A stretch of 64,000 bases of DNA from Saprospiraceae bacterium (lineage in GTDB: Bacteria; Bacteroidota; Bacteroidia; Chitinophagales; Saprospiraceae), in contig JAHDGJ010000002.1 of assembly GCA_020627705.1 (NCBI GenBank), positions 116,120 through 180,119 of the forward strand, given 5' to 3'. The notes below the pieces were generated by a model. The model was not told the origin of the DNA. It searched no databases and was given only the letters and a program-made list of their open reading frames with translations. Below are positions 43,321-53,024 of this stretch, one piece after another. The translations under genes and the position numbers were made by a program. Position 1 is the stretch's first letter. Every line of letters starts with the position of its first letter.

Positions 43321-44129
43321 AAAGTGTCTTTACTACTTATGCAATCATTTGCAAATACAAATAATTTTTCATTTTTAATCATCCCCGTTATTATAAGATT
43401 GAGCTGCAAATCTCCATAGCCTAAATCAGAAAAATCTCTCAGCATTTGTCCAATGAGGTTGTTTTTATTTATAGGGTTTTGACATGTAGCTATTATAGCT
43501 TCTTCAAGAATTTTCGCTCCAATCCCATACGAGGAAGTTTGGCTTAACCAGTTGTAAATCCTTTTATTAAGAAAGGGAAAATTAGATAAATCTAACTTGA
43601 TGTTTTCCCATGAGGAACAACATATCTTAACCCAAAGTTTGTCTACTGCTTTTATGGAAGTTTTGTCGATCCAATGAAATATATTTTGAGCGGAAATAAA
43701 ATCTTGATTGTTGAAAGAAGAGAATACAGGTTTAGAAATGCGATCAAAATACGAAATGGGTAAGGCAAAAATTTTAGCAGAAGGAATTATTCGAGATAAA
43801 AAGGAAATGGCTGCTATCTGATTGATTTGGCAAAACATATCAGGTTCAAACCACAAATAGATGTTTTGAACCTCTTTCCAGTTGAATTGTATTAATTCTT
43901 CAATTAGGTAAGTATGCGGTGCAATGAGAATAGAAGGATCTAAAGATTCCAAATAGGCTTTACGCTTAGTTCTTATCGTTGGTGTGGTTAGGTCATAAGA
44001 AATAGGACCTTGGCAAAATGCTTCTCTCCAAACTATGAATTCTTCGTTTGTAAATGCATGACTAAATAGAATTTGCATGGCGTCGCCATTTAATATATGT
44101 AAGGAAGAAATCTTTCCTTGTTTTATCAT
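43317..44129 (-). CDS. DUF1835 family protein
   Basis: 270-residue cytoplasmic protein. The N-terminal LHILNGDAMQILFSHAFTNE and ...IVWREAFCQGPISYD are the DUF1835 signature (an H-x-x-x-G-D-x motif at the start of a Rossmann-like fold). Later parts (IYLWFEPDMFCQINQIAAIS, ILEEAIIATCQNPI) fit the family. The function is unknown. It begins with ATG at 44129 and its end overlaps the DKNYY-like gene by four bases. Divergent from the YcxB-like gene. Confidence 0.8.
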   Translation of the reverse strand: MIKQGKISSLHILNGDAMQILFSHAFTNEEFIVWREAFCQGPISYDLTTPTIRTKRKAYLESLDPSILIAPHTYLIEELIQFNWKEVQNIYLWFEPDMFCQINQIAAISFLSRIIPSAKIFALPISYFDRISKPVFSSFNNQDFISAQNIFHWIDKTSIKAVDKLWVKICCSSWENIKLDLSNFPFLNKRIYNWLSQTSSYGIGAKILEEAIIATCQNPINKNNLIGQMLRDFSDLGYGDLQLNLIITGMIKNEKLFVFANDCISSKDTL

Positions 44130-44180
44130 TTACTGTTACTACCTTGAATAAAGAAACTCAAGATAATTTAAGTTGTTAAA

Positions 44181-44735
44181 TTGAACGCTGCGATAAAATA
44201 TACCTTAAGCAAATCGGACCTGATGAATAATCAACTGTTCATAGCTTCGAAGGCATCAAGTATAAAAAAGCATAGATTGAAAAGTAAAACCGTGCTTCCT
44301 ATTTTATATGTCGTTTTGGCCACAGTTTTATTTTTCTCAGGTTTTTTCAATTTGAGTATCGCTTTTGTTGTTTTGGCCATTCTTTGGTATTTGGTTTATC
44401 CTAAATATTTGGCCTCTAAATATATTATGCATTATGACAAATACATTGAAGAAAACTTCGCACACTTAATGGAGGAGGAAATGCATTTGTCATTTGACGA
44501 AGACTATGTTTTTTTTAAGGATAGTTTGACGGAAGGGAAAATGAAAATGCTCCAAATAAAAAGTATTACAAGAATACCTGAGAATTATCTACTTAACATT
44601 GAGGTGGGGACTAATCTTATCTTACCTCTTTTTGATATTCATGGTGACGAACTTGCTGTTATTCAGTTTGTAAAATCCTTATCGGAGCAAACCAATCTTA
44701 CAATTAAAGACGAACGGCTTTGGAGCTGGAAATAG
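44181..44735 (+). CDS. YcxB-like membrane protein
   Basis: 184-residue protein with the order of YcxB-type proteins: a beta-leading N-terminus (AIKYTLSKSDLMNNQLFIAS), two membrane helices (KTVLPILYVVLATVLFFSGF; LSIAFVVLAILWYLVYPKYL), and a C-terminal PH-like domain (HLSFDEDYVFFKDSLTEGKM, ITRIPENYLLNIEVGTNLIL). The start is TTG at 44181, chosen because it keeps the family's N-terminal strand; an ATG at 44223 would lose it. Function unknown. Confidence 0.75.
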   Translation: MNAAIKYTLSKSDLMNNQLFIASKASSIKKHRLKSKTVLPILYVVLATVLFFSGFFNLSIAFVVLAILWYLVYPKYLASKYIMHYDKYIEENFAHLMEEEMHLSFDEDYVFFKDSLTEGKMKMLQIKSITRIPENYLLNIEVGTNLILPLFDIHGDELAVIQFVKSLSEQTNLTIKDERLWSWK

Positions 44736-44751
44736 CTGGGCATTCTTTTTA

Positions 44752-45948
44752 CTAATTGCCTTTGGCAACTTTTATTCGACGAACCAAAAAGATACTTAGT
44801 ATACCGAAGATAATGGCGAGATATCCTACAAAGGGATAGTTGACAAACTTGTCATCCTCACCAACGTACATTATCGCTCCACTAATAAATGCTGATAAGG
44901 CAATGGCAAGTTGTTGAAATGCAGATTTAAAACTCATAAAACTTCCCCGACTGGATGGACTAGCTGCAGCAGTAATGATTGTGTTTGGAGCAATCATTCT
45001 TCCTGTAGCCAGAATAAAGAAGCTCGTTGTAAATACCAACGTTAAGAATAAGGGAGTTACACCAATATGCGTAAGTAAAATTGTCGGGACAAAAGATAAT
45101 ATCATTGTGGTGATAAAAATTTTCATCACCCCATATTTGTCCACCATTTTACCAATGAGAGGTGAGGATATAATGGTGGCAATACCCCCTAATAAGAATT
45201 GGTAAGTAATATCCATTTGACTAATGCCAACATTTTTAATTAAATAGGGAGAGATAAAAGGAATAATTAAAAAATGAGCCAGTACCAAACCAAAGCCTGC
45301 AATTAGAGCATTGACTTGGTTGCTGTCTCCCAAGACAGAATTCAAAACAGATCGTAGAGATCGATTTTTTTCTAAGGTTTGGATGTGCTTGTTCATTTTA
45401 GGAAATACCACATATATCCCAATCCAAACGACTAGACATGCACTTCCTAAAACGAGAAATGGAAGTTGCCAATTACCGTCAGCTGCTAGGTATAATGCAA
45501 AAGGTACTCCCAGTGCAGTTGCGACAGAAAAACCAGTCATCAAAATACCCATCGCACTTCCTCTTTCTTGAAAAGGATATAAATCACTTACAATAGATAA
45601 ACTCAATGCACCCAACATTCCTCCAAAGAATCCAGTACCTAACCTTAGTGAAATAAGCAGCAAGTAACTGTCCGCAAAAGAGCAGCATAAAGTGCCAATG
45701 GAGAATCCTCCAAATATTACAAGTAATGCTTTTTTTCGATCAAACACGTCTAAATAAAAAATGCCCAGAATGCAAGAGAAAAAAGCCGCAATAGCATAGG
45801 CAGAAACGAGATAGCTAAATTGACCCGCTGTAAGGTCAAAGGTGGACATAAAAATATCACCCAGAGGCATCATGATCATCGAGTCAACAATATGAAAAAA
45901 TTGACACATGGCCAGCATCAAAAGAACATAGAATCTATTCTGAATCAA
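44752..45948 (-). CDS. MFS transporter
   Basis: 398-residue, 12-helix major facilitator. Features: YLVSAYAIAAFFSCILGIFY and DRKKALLVIFGG (the loop 2-3 motif, here VFDRKKA), then SLRLGTGFFGGMLGALSLSI with SDLYPFQERGSAMGI, typical of the sugar-efflux/arabinose (AraJ, SetA, drug:H+ antiporter 1) group. The start is TTG at 45948, which keeps the first helix intact and overlaps the preceding lipoprotein gene by 14 bases. The substrate cannot be told. Confidence 0.88.
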   Translation of the reverse strand: MIQNRFYVLLMLAMCQFFHIVDSMIMMPLGDIFMSTFDLTAGQFSYLVSAYAIAAFFSCILGIFYLDVFDRKKALLVIFGGFSIGTLCCSFADSYLLLISLRLGTGFFGGMLGALSLSIVSDLYPFQERGSAMGILMTGFSVATALGVPFALYLAADGNWQLPFLVLGSACLVVWIGIYVVFPKMNKHIQTLEKNRSLRSVLNSVLGDSNQVNALIAGFGLVLAHFLIIPFISPYLIKNVGISQMDITYQFLLGGIATIISSPLIGKMVDKYGVMKIFITTMILSFVPTILLTHIGVTPLFLTLVFTTSFFILATGRMIAPNTIITAAASPSSRGSFMSFKSAFQQLAIALSAFISGAIMYVGEDDKFVNYPFVGYLAIIFGILSIFLVRRIKVAKGN

Positions 45949-46450
45949 AAGCTTGGAATCTTAGTTTGAGTCTGTGATCATATTCATCTGGAGCAAAAGT
46001 TCTGAGTTCTAAACGAACTTCAAGATGAACGATGTCTTTACTCAATAAGTCTTTATGGTTGGAGATCGTTGAAAACAAATCTAATTTGGTATCTCCATTT
46101 ATAATATTTGGATCGATAAAAAACAATTCTTTTCTATTCGCAGAATTTTGAGGGTCTATCGCAAAAACACTGATCTCTCTTATGAAGTCATAATCAACTG
46201 GATTAAATACCCCTTCTATAGTACAAGAAGCAGATCGAATACTCCCAATGCTTTCTATGGATGTACCTCCAGCAAAAGAAGAGAAAAATGTCTGCACGTT
46301 TTGAATTGGAAAATAGTGCGTCAATAAATTGTCAAGTGAGGCAGGAGTAGTAAAATCTACTTCAAATTCTATATCGAATAAGACTGTCCCTTCGTCCTGA
46401 CAAGAATTGCTTAAAAGCAAAGTGAACAATAAGAAAATGTATACTCTCAT
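45935..46450 (-). CDS. Lipoprotein of unknown function
   Basis: 171 residues from ATG at 46450. MRVYIFLLFTLLLSNSC is a lipoprotein signal (Cys 17), followed by QDEGTVLFDIEFEVDFTTPA and a beta-rich body (SASCTIEGVFNPVDYDFIRE, HLEVRLELRTFAPDEYDHRL). No family recognised. It precedes and overlaps the MFS gene and so shares its transcript. A signal for surface or periplasmic attachment is the only functional clue. Confidence 0.65.
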   Translation of the reverse strand: MRVYIFLLFTLLLSNSCQDEGTVLFDIEFEVDFTTPASLDNLLTHYFPIQNVQTFFSSFAGGTSIESIGSIRSASCTIEGVFNPVDYDFIREISVFAIDPQNSANRKELFFIDPNIINGDTKLDLFSTISNHKDLLSKDIVHLEVRLELRTFAPDEYDHRLKLRFQAFDSE

Positions 46451-46536
46451 ATTTTGCAAAAATACATTAACAAAACGCCTTAGCTGATAGGAATGTTTTA
46501 TGCCTTTAACTATCTTAATTATACAAATACAAAATT

Positions 46537-48441
46537 ATGGGTGAGCAAAGAGTATCGCTGTTGACAGATAAGGAGCAAATGAATGCATTTGTTTCTAGCT
46601 TATTGAATGATATGGAGGCCATGCAATATATGTTGGACAACAAATTGTTCGAAAATGACATTACTCGAATTGGTGCCGAACAAGAAATGGTGATGGTGCA
46701 CAAAGGCAACAAAAGAGCAGCGCCAGTGGCAATGGAAGCTTTGGAATTATTAAAAAAATACCCTTGGGCCGAAACCGAAATAGCTCGATTTAATTTAGAA
46801 ACGACCATGACACCTTTGGAATTAAAGAGGTCATGCTTTTCGGAGATGGAAAAAGAAAATATTTACAAGCTCAAAACCATACAAGAAAAACTGGATAAGC
46901 TTGATGTGGAATATGTACTTACTGGGATATTGCCCACCTTAAAGAAGTATGACCTCGACATAAAAAACTTAACTCCCAAAAAAAGATATGCCGCATTAAT
47001 CGAATCTATCAATAGTCAATTGATTGGGGAGGATTATCAGCTCAAATTGTTTGGTATTGATGAGTTATGCGTCAAGCATGATAGCCCTTTAATGGAAGCC
47101 TGTAACACCAGCTTTCAGGTGCACTTGCAAGTAGCACAAGATGATTTTGTACATAAATACAACATCGCGCAAGCCATAACAGCACCAATAATGGCTATTT
47201 CGGCAAATTCACCCATGGTTTTTGGAAGAAGACTTTGGCATGAATCAAGAATAGCTATGTTTCAACAATCTATAGATACCCGAACAACCCATGATCATAT
47301 GCGTGTAAGGAGTCCAAGAGTAAACTTTGGCAATGATTGGATTTATGATTCTGTCATGGATATATACAAAGAAGATATCGCCAGATTTAGAGTGCTTATT
47401 AGTGCGGATATCAAGGAAGATTCGATTAAGAAACTTGCCAAGGGAAAAATTCCTAAACTCCGATCACTACAGGTTCATAACTCAACAGTGTACAGATGGA
47501 ACCGACCCTGTTATGGTATCAGTGATAATGGCAAACCGCATTTAAGAATTGAGTGCAGAGTAATCCCATCAGGGCCTACAGTAGTGGATGAAACAGCAAA
47601 TGCTTGCTTCTGGATTGGTTTGGTGGAAGGTATGTCGGATAGTGTAAAAGATATTCGCAAATTGCTCTCTTTTGCAGATGTAAAGGACAATTTTGAAAAA
47701 GCTTCGCGCTATGGGATTGATTGCAATTTCAATTGGTTTAATTCCAAAAAAGTTTCTGCGTGTGATTTGATTTTAAATGAATTGTTGCCTATTGCAAAAA
47801 AGGGATTAGAAAAATTTAACGTCAATAAAAAGGACATCAAAAAGTACTTGGGTATAATTGAGCAAAGAGCAAAGAGACATATGAATGGAGCGAGATGGCA
47901 GTTGCGTTCTTTTACTGATTTAAAGGAAAAAGTCAACGTCGACGAAGCCTTGACCATTCTAACTGCTTCAATTATTAAAAACCAAGCCGACAACAAACCG
48001 GTGCACACTTGGAAAGAGGCCAAAAAATCGGACTTTGTTGGTTACGATCCTAAAGACTTAAAGGTTTCGGATTTTATGGAAACGGATTTGTTTACCGTTC
48101 AAAAAGACGATGTTATTTCTTTGGTAGCCAAATTGATGGACTGGAAAAATATAAGATTTACTCCAGTAGAAAACACCAAAGGAAGGCTCATTGGACTGGT
48201 CACTCAAAAAGATATCGTTAGGTCATTAGTAAAGTCGGAGAAATCTAAAAAGGAAATTTTAGTAAAAGATATTATGATCGATAATCCTGTAACCATTTCC
48301 GAACACCAAACGATCAAAGATGCGATGCGATTGATGAAGCGATCGAAAATAAGTTGTCTGCCTGTGGTTAAAGAAGGAGAATTAATAGGGATCATTACCG
48401 AAGAGGATTTTATGGATTTTGCTGATCGATTTCTAGGTTGA
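46537..48441 (+). CDS. Glutamate-cysteine ligase family protein with CBS domain pair
   Basis: 634 residues. The first about 500 are a GCS2-type glutamate-cysteine ligase-like domain: ITRIGAEQEMVMVHKGNKRA, ARFNLETTMTPLELKRSCFS, CNTSFQVHLQVAQDDFVHKY, SPRVNFGNDWIYDSVMDIY, LRIECRVIPSGPTVVDETAN. From about 512 a CBS domain pair follows (VSDFMETDLFTVQKDDVISL; VKDIMIDNPVTISEHQTIKD; SCLPVVKEGELIGIITEEDF). CBS pairs bind adenine nucleotides, so activity may respond to energy state. A role in making gamma-glutamylcysteine is inferred from the family. Single gene, divergent from the lipoprotein/MFS pair. Confidence 0.87.
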   Translation: MGEQRVSLLTDKEQMNAFVSSLLNDMEAMQYMLDNKLFENDITRIGAEQEMVMVHKGNKRAAPVAMEALELLKKYPWAETEIARFNLETTMTPLELKRSCFSEMEKENIYKLKTIQEKLDKLDVEYVLTGILPTLKKYDLDIKNLTPKKRYAALIESINSQLIGEDYQLKLFGIDELCVKHDSPLMEACNTSFQVHLQVAQDDFVHKYNIAQAITAPIMAISANSPMVFGRRLWHESRIAMFQQSIDTRTTHDHMRVRSPRVNFGNDWIYDSVMDIYKEDIARFRVLISADIKEDSIKKLAKGKIPKLRSLQVHNSTVYRWNRPCYGISDNGKPHLRIECRVIPSGPTVVDETANACFWIGLVEGMSDSVKDIRKLLSFADVKDNFEKASRYGIDCNFNWFNSKKVSACDLILNELLPIAKKGLEKFNVNKKDIKKYLGIIEQRAKRHMNGARWQLRSFTDLKEKVNVDEALTILTASIIKNQADNKPVHTWKEAKKSDFVGYDPKDLKVSDFMETDLFTVQKDDVISLVAKLMDWKNIRFTPVENTKGRLIGLVTQKDIVRSLVKSEKSKKEILVKDIMIDNPVTISEHQTIKDAMRLMKRSKISCLPVVKEGELIGIITEEDFMDFADRFLG

Positions 48442-48512
48442 TTTTGTCGATTAATTAAAAAGATCTAAACTCCTTTTGATAACCATCTTGAGCGGTTTCC
48501 GTTATTACTTAT

Positions 48513-49520
48513 ATGTTTCGAAGTTATTTGATCTTCTTGGTTTCGTTGGTTTGCTTTTCATTTGGTTTTGCTCAAGTGCACAATCCATATTTGTTTGTAA
48601 AATGGAAAAACAAGGACAACTATAAACTTTACAGTGGGCATCTAAATTATGACCAGGAGTTTGAGAGTGACATAAGGTCCAATTATAAAACTGAGACGGA
48701 CAATCAAACTTCCATTCGATCGTATTTTGCACAAGTTGATTCGGTGCTTAAAATTTTGCCTAAAGACAAGCGTGATCTTTCATTTTATATCCATGGCTTT
48801 GGAGCCCACAGATCATACTTCGTTAAGCTCAACAACACTACCTTACAAAAAGAAATCATTACTCAACAAGGGAGTAGTATTGGGATGCATGTGAGTTTAA
48901 GTTGGGATTTGGGATTTAATTATTTAGGAGGTATTCCTAAGGCGATCGACATAGGAAAAATGTACGGCGATCTCATTGCACTTACCATCCAAAAAGCGCG
49001 TAAGATTAATCCCGAAGTAAAAGTTTATATGATTACCCACTCTATGGGCAATAGGGTATATGTTGGGGTTCTGGATCGATTAAAACTTCATTTTGATGAA
49101 GAAGTAATACATCGTCATGTTATGGCAGCACCGGATGTAGAACAAAGAATTTTTGAAAGAGAAGATGGTTTAAAAGGCATTGCAGATTTAACCGGTAAAA
49201 TCAACATTTACCGTCATAATACCGACCGTATTTTAACAGTTTCTTCGGAGGTTAGTGAGAGTACTCGTTTGGGCTTAACAGGTCTAAGCGATGAAATGAT
49301 TGAAAGCATACCGCAAAATATTTCTATTGTAGATTGTTCGTTATTAAATGATAACGAACGATTTGATTTTGGCAATCACAACTATTATTATCAAAGCCCA
49401 ACAGTCCGCCAGGATATTTTTAATTTTTTATTCGATAAAAATGAGGCCCTAAATAATACGCGCGAAGTATTGAAGAATCCAAGAAGGTTTGTATTGCAAT
49501 TTCCTGAAAAGAATCAGTGA
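48513..49520 (+). CDS. Secreted alpha/beta hydrolase (DUF900-like)
   Basis: 335 residues with a signal peptide (MFRSYLIFLVSLVCFSFGFA, then Q). The hydrolase core has the oxyanion strand LSFYIHGFGAHRSYFVKLNN, the nucleophile in YMITHSMGNRVYVGVLDRL (Ser in THSMG), and the late strand HRHVMAAPDVEQRIFERED, as in DUF900 (virulence-factor-type) esterases. A later RHNTDRILTVSSEVS segment may supply the acid residue, and FGNHNYYYQSPTVRQ the His. Substrate unknown. Monocistronic. Confidence 0.82.
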   Translation: MFRSYLIFLVSLVCFSFGFAQVHNPYLFVKWKNKDNYKLYSGHLNYDQEFESDIRSNYKTETDNQTSIRSYFAQVDSVLKILPKDKRDLSFYIHGFGAHRSYFVKLNNTTLQKEIITQQGSSIGMHVSLSWDLGFNYLGGIPKAIDIGKMYGDLIALTIQKARKINPEVKVYMITHSMGNRVYVGVLDRLKLHFDEEVIHRHVMAAPDVEQRIFEREDGLKGIADLTGKINIYRHNTDRILTVSSEVSESTRLGLTGLSDEMIESIPQNISIVDCSLLNDNERFDFGNHNYYYQSPTVRQDIFNFLFDKNEALNNTREVLKNPRRFVLQFPEKNQ

Positions 49521-49655
49521 ATTCTTGAAGAGATTTCGAGTAATTAAAAGGGTAAAAATTACAGGCTGGCTCCTCTTTTTTTAAATTTCAAGGCAATTCT
49601 TGTTTTTTCTTTAGATCAGAAGAAGAAAATTCAGTCAGGAAAGATACCATATATG

Positions 49656-49663
49656 TATTTTTG
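49656..49663 (+). promoter_or_regulatory. -7 element upstream of the aconitase gene
   Basis: TATTTTTG at 49656-49663 followed by CAGTCCC, 32 bases before the start codon. No -33 TTG is at the right distance, so only the -7 box is supported. Confidence 0.5.
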
Positions 49664-49695
49664 CAGTCCCAATACTAATAATAAACATCTGATTT

Positions 49696-51966
49696 ATGGC
49701 ATTTGATATAGATATGATAAAAGCGCATTATGCAGCGCTTCCAGCTAAAATTGAGGCAATTCGTGAGAAGCTCAATCGTCCCTTAACATTGGCTGAAAAA
49801 ATTCTTTACTCTCACTTACATCCAGATAGTGAGTTGCAAGATTTTAAACGAGGTAAGGATTATGTTTTTTATTCTCCTGATCGAGTTGCGATGCAAGATG
49901 CAACAGCTCAAATGGCGCTGTTACAATTTATGATGGCGGGTAAGGATAAAGTGGCGGTCCCATCTACCGTACATTGTGATCATTTGATCCAAGCAAAAAT
50001 TGGAGCAGATGCCGATCTTCAAAATGCAATAAATACGAGTAATGAGGTTTTTAATTTTTTAGAATCAGTTTCTGATAAGTATGGCATTGGGTTTTGGAAA
50101 CCAGGTGCAGGAATTATTCATCAGGTAGTTTTAGAAAATTATGCCTTTCCTGGTGGGATGATGATAGGTACGGATAGCCATACAGTAAATGCTGGTGGTT
50201 TGGGAATGGTAGCGATTGGTGTTGGTGGGGCAGATGCCGTTGATGTAATGGCAGGAATGCCTTGGGAGCTTAAAAATCCTAAATTAATTGGTGTTAAACT
50301 TACTGGCAAACTTTCTGGCTGGTCTTCACCAAAAGATGTAATTCTTAAGGTGGCAGATATACTTACAGTAAAAGGTGGTACTGGTGCAATTGTAGAATAC
50401 TTCGGAGAAGGTGCCATAAACTTAAGCTGTACAGGTAAGGGAACCATTTGTAACATGGGGGCCGAAATAGGTGCAACTACTTCTACTTTTGGATACGATG
50501 ATTCTATGGATCGATTTTTACGTGCAACGGATAGATCGGATGTAGCTGATGCTGCTATTGCAGTAAAAGATCATTTGACTGCTGACGCAGAATGCTATGA
50601 AAATCCTGAAAAGTATTTTGATCAGGTGATAGAAATTAACCTTTCTGAATTAAAGCCTTTAATCAATGGTCCTTTTACTCCAGACCTTTCAACAGAGGCT
50701 GGAAAAGAAATGACAGAAAAGGCGACAGAAAATGGCTGGCCTTTAGATATAGAGTGGGGGTTAATTGGTTCTTGCACGAATTCGTCATATGAAGATTTGA
50801 CCAGAGCCGCTTCCATAGCGAAGCAGGCCGTAGACAAGGGTCTTACTACCAAAGCAGAATTTGGAATAAATCCGGGAAGTGAACAGATACGTTACACCAC
50901 AGAACGTGATGGCGTGTTGAAAATATTTGAGGATTTAAATGCTACAATATTCACCAATGCATGTGGACCATGTATTGGGCAATGGGCAAGATATAACGAT
51001 CCCATGAACGCTCCGAAAAACAGTATTATACATTCATTCAATAGGAATTTTTCGAAACGAGCCGATGGGAATCCGAACACTCATGCCTTTGTGGCTTCTC
51101 CGGAAATGGTTGCTGCCATAGCCATTGCTGGTAGATTGGATTTTAATCCTGAAACTGATACATTAACAAATGATAAAGGAGAAGAAGTAAAATTAGACGA
51201 GCCCACAGGTTTTGAATTACCTCCAAATGGATTTGATGTTTTAGATCGAGGCTTTAATCCACCTGCGGAAGATGGAAGTGGTATAGAAGTCAAAGTTGAT
51301 CCTTCTTCCGATCGACTACAATTGTTAACTCCATTTACTCCAATAACTCATGATGATATGCAAGACATGAGAGTGTTGATTAAAGTTAAAGGGAAGTGTA
51401 CAACGGATCATATCTCGATGGCGGGACCTTGGTTGAAGTATAGAGGGCATCTTCAAAATATTTCTGAAAACTGCTATACAGGGGCAATCAATTTTTATAA
51501 CGAAAAAGCCAATTCGGTTTTAAATTATGTTACTAATGATTATGTCCCTGTTCCTGATTCTGCAAAATCTTATCAAGCGAAAGGAATTGGGACTGTTGTC
51601 TTTGGAGAGGAAAACTTAGGTGAAGGATCGTCAAGAGAGCATGCAGCGATGGAACCTAGATTCTTAGGGGTAAATGCGGTAATTGTAAAATCTTTTGCAA
51701 GAATACACGAAACGAATTTGAAGAAACAAGGTATGTTGGCCTTAACCTTTGTTGATAAATCAGACTATGATAAGGTAAGGCAGGATGATATTGTATCCAT
51801 TGTGGATTTTGATCAAATGGCTCCTGGTAAAAATTTAACCATCAAATTAGATCACCATGATGGCACCAACGATGAGTTTGAAGTTTCTCATACGTACAAT
51901 CAGGCTCAAATTGATTGGGTGCGAGCAGGATCTGCTTTAAATAAGATTAGAGAAGAAATGGCATAA
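49696..51966 (+). CDS. acnA: Aconitate hydratase
   Basis: 756-residue [4Fe-4S] enzyme of the citrate cycle (citrate to isocitrate), of the mitochondrial-type aconitase group found in Bacteroidota. Motifs: [58 protein letters not shown]. Cluster ligands lie in [16 protein letters not shown] and [12 protein letters not shown]. The C-terminal swivel domain has [20 protein letters not shown] and [20 protein letters not shown]. Length is normal. A T-rich hairpin ends it at 51996-52028. The gene symbol follows common usage and could differ in some schemes. Confidence 0.96.
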   Translation: MAFDIDMIKAHYAALPAKIEAIREKLNRPLTLAEKILYSHLHPDSELQDFKRGKDYVFYSPDRVAMQDATAQMALLQFMMAGKDKVAVPSTVHCDHLIQAKIGADADLQNAINTSNEVFNFLESVSDKYGIGFWKPGAGIIHQVVLENYAFPGGMMIGTDSHTVNAGGLGMVAIGVGGADAVDVMAGMPWELKNPKLIGVKLTGKLSGWSSPKDVILKVADILTVKGGTGAIVEYFGEGAINLSCTGKGTICNMGAEIGATTSTFGYDDSMDRFLRATDRSDVADAAIAVKDHLTADAECYENPEKYFDQVIEINLSELKPLINGPFTPDLSTEAGKEMTEKATENGWPLDIEWGLIGSCTNSSYEDLTRAASIAKQAVDKGLTTKAEFGINPGSEQIRYTTERDGVLKIFEDLNATIFTNACGPCIGQWARYNDPMNAPKNSIIHSFNRNFSKRADGNPNTHAFVASPEMVAAIAIAGRLDFNPETDTLTNDKGEEVKLDEPTGFELPPNGFDVLDRGFNPPAEDGSGIEVKVDPSSDRLQLLTPFTPITHDDMQDMRVLIKVKGKCTTDHISMAGPWLKYRGHLQNISENCYTGAINFYNEKANSVLNYVTNDYVPVPDSAKSYQAKGIGTVVFGEENLGEGSSREHAAMEPRFLGVNAVIVKSFARIHETNLKKQGMLALTFVDKSDYDKVRQDDIVSIVDFDQMAPGKNLTIKLDHHDGTNDEFEVSHTYNQAQIDWVRAGSALNKIREEMA

Positions 51967-51995
51967 AGCAAAATTTCCAAAATATATTTTTGATA

Positions 51996-52028
51996 AAAGG
52001 CTATTGCATCTAGCAGTAGCCTTTTTTT
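51996..52028 (+). terminator. Terminator after aconitase
   Basis: AAAGGCTA-t-TGC (51996 onwards) pairs with GCA-g-TAGCCTTT (to 52024), followed by TTTT. One internal mismatch. Confidence 0.82.
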
Positions 52029-52144
52029 GTCGTCTTACATATATGACAATGACGTATATTAATATTTTTTATATAAGTATCTTTTCTGTAAATTCAATGT
52101 CCTAATAACCGAACACAATATTTTTATAACTAAACGAAAACACT

Positions 52145-52543
52145 ATGTGGAAAGAATTTAAAGAATTTATTATGACCGGCAATGTAATTGATTTTGCAAT
52201 TGCTGTAATCTTAGCAGGAGCTGTGGGGTTGGTCGTTAACGGATTTGTTAGCGATATCATCATGCCTGTTGTAGGTCACTTTGCTGGCGGAATGAGTTTC
52301 GAGAATTTACACCATGCCCTTGATGGCAATGAATACCCAACTTTAGCTGCTGCACAAGAAGCTGGAGGAGGAGTTATTGCATATGGTAAATGGATTAACA
52401 CGATCATCAATTTATTAATTGTTGGATTCGTATTGTTTATGATAGCTAAATCTAAAATTAGATTTATGGGAGCTGCACCAGATCCAGGACCAACTCCAGA
52501 TCAAGAGTTATTGGCGGAAATCAGAGATGCTGTAAAAAAGTAA
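52145..52543 (+). CDS. mscL: Large-conductance mechanosensitive channel
   Basis: 132-residue homopentameric channel that opens under membrane tension to release osmolytes. The N-terminal amphipathic start MWKEFKEFIMTGNVIDFAIA, first helix (VILAGAVGLVVNGFVSDIIM) with the G-A pore pattern, the periplasmic loop, second helix (INTIINLLIVGFVLFMIAKS), and a C-terminal cytoplasmic helix (PDQELLAEIRDAVKK) are all present. A short TATCTTTT at 52078-52085 may be its -7 box. Ends at the hairpin 52563-52591. Confidence 0.96.
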   Translation: MWKEFKEFIMTGNVIDFAIAVILAGAVGLVVNGFVSDIIMPVVGHFAGGMSFENLHHALDGNEYPTLAAAQEAGGGVIAYGKWINTIINLLIVGFVLFMIAKSKIRFMGAAPDPGPTPDQELLAEIRDAVKK

Positions 52544-52562
52544 TGTTCTGATAAAATTATAG

Positions 52563-52591
52563 AGCCCCGATATTTTCGGGGCTTTTTTTTT
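52563..52591 (+). terminator. Terminator after mscL
   Basis: AGCCCCGA (52563-52570) pairs with TCGGGGCT (52576-52583), followed by eight T residues: a textbook terminator. Confidence 0.92.
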
Positions 52592-52601
52592 ACATTCAAT
52601 T

Positions 52602-53012
52602 ATGAGAAAAATAGAACATATTGGAATTGCTGTAGCTGATCTCAAAGGAGCAAATAAGCTTTATGAGAAATTACTTGGAGTAGCTCCATATAAGCAAGAA
52701 CATGTCGAAAGCGAAAACGTCATTACTTCATTTTTTAGGGTAGGACCAAACAAAATAGAATTAGTCTCAGGTAATGGTGAGGATGCAATTACTAAGTTTA
52801 TCGAAAAAAGAGGAGAGGGCATTCATCATATTGCTTTTGATGTTCCTGATATAAAGGCAGAAATGAATCGATTAGCAGCAGAGGGATTTAGATTGTTATC
52901 TGATGAACCCAAGCAAGGAGCTGACAACAAATTGGTTTGCTTTGTTCATCCTAAATCTTGTAATGGTGTATTAATAGAATTGTGTCAGGAAATCCGCAAT
53001 GAGGATGTATAA
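52602..53012 (+). CDS. mce: Methylmalonyl-CoA epimerase
   Basis: 136-residue VOC-fold metalloenzyme that converts (S)- to (R)-methylmalonyl-CoA, linking propionyl-CoA and succinyl-CoA. Two beta-alpha-beta-beta-beta units: MRKIEHIGIAVADLKGANKL with metal His, and GEGIHHIAFDVPDIKAEMNR with another His; metal and substrate residues continue in LIELCQE. Length is typical. Its partner mutase is not in this window. Confidence 0.94.
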   Translation: MRKIEHIGIAVADLKGANKLYEKLLGVAPYKQEHVESENVITSFFRVGPNKIELVSGNGEDAITKFIEKRGEGIHHIAFDVPDIKAEMNRLAAEGFRLLSDEPKQGADNKLVCFVHPKSCNGVLIELCQEIRNEDV

Positions 53013-53024
53013 TTCATTTTGTAT

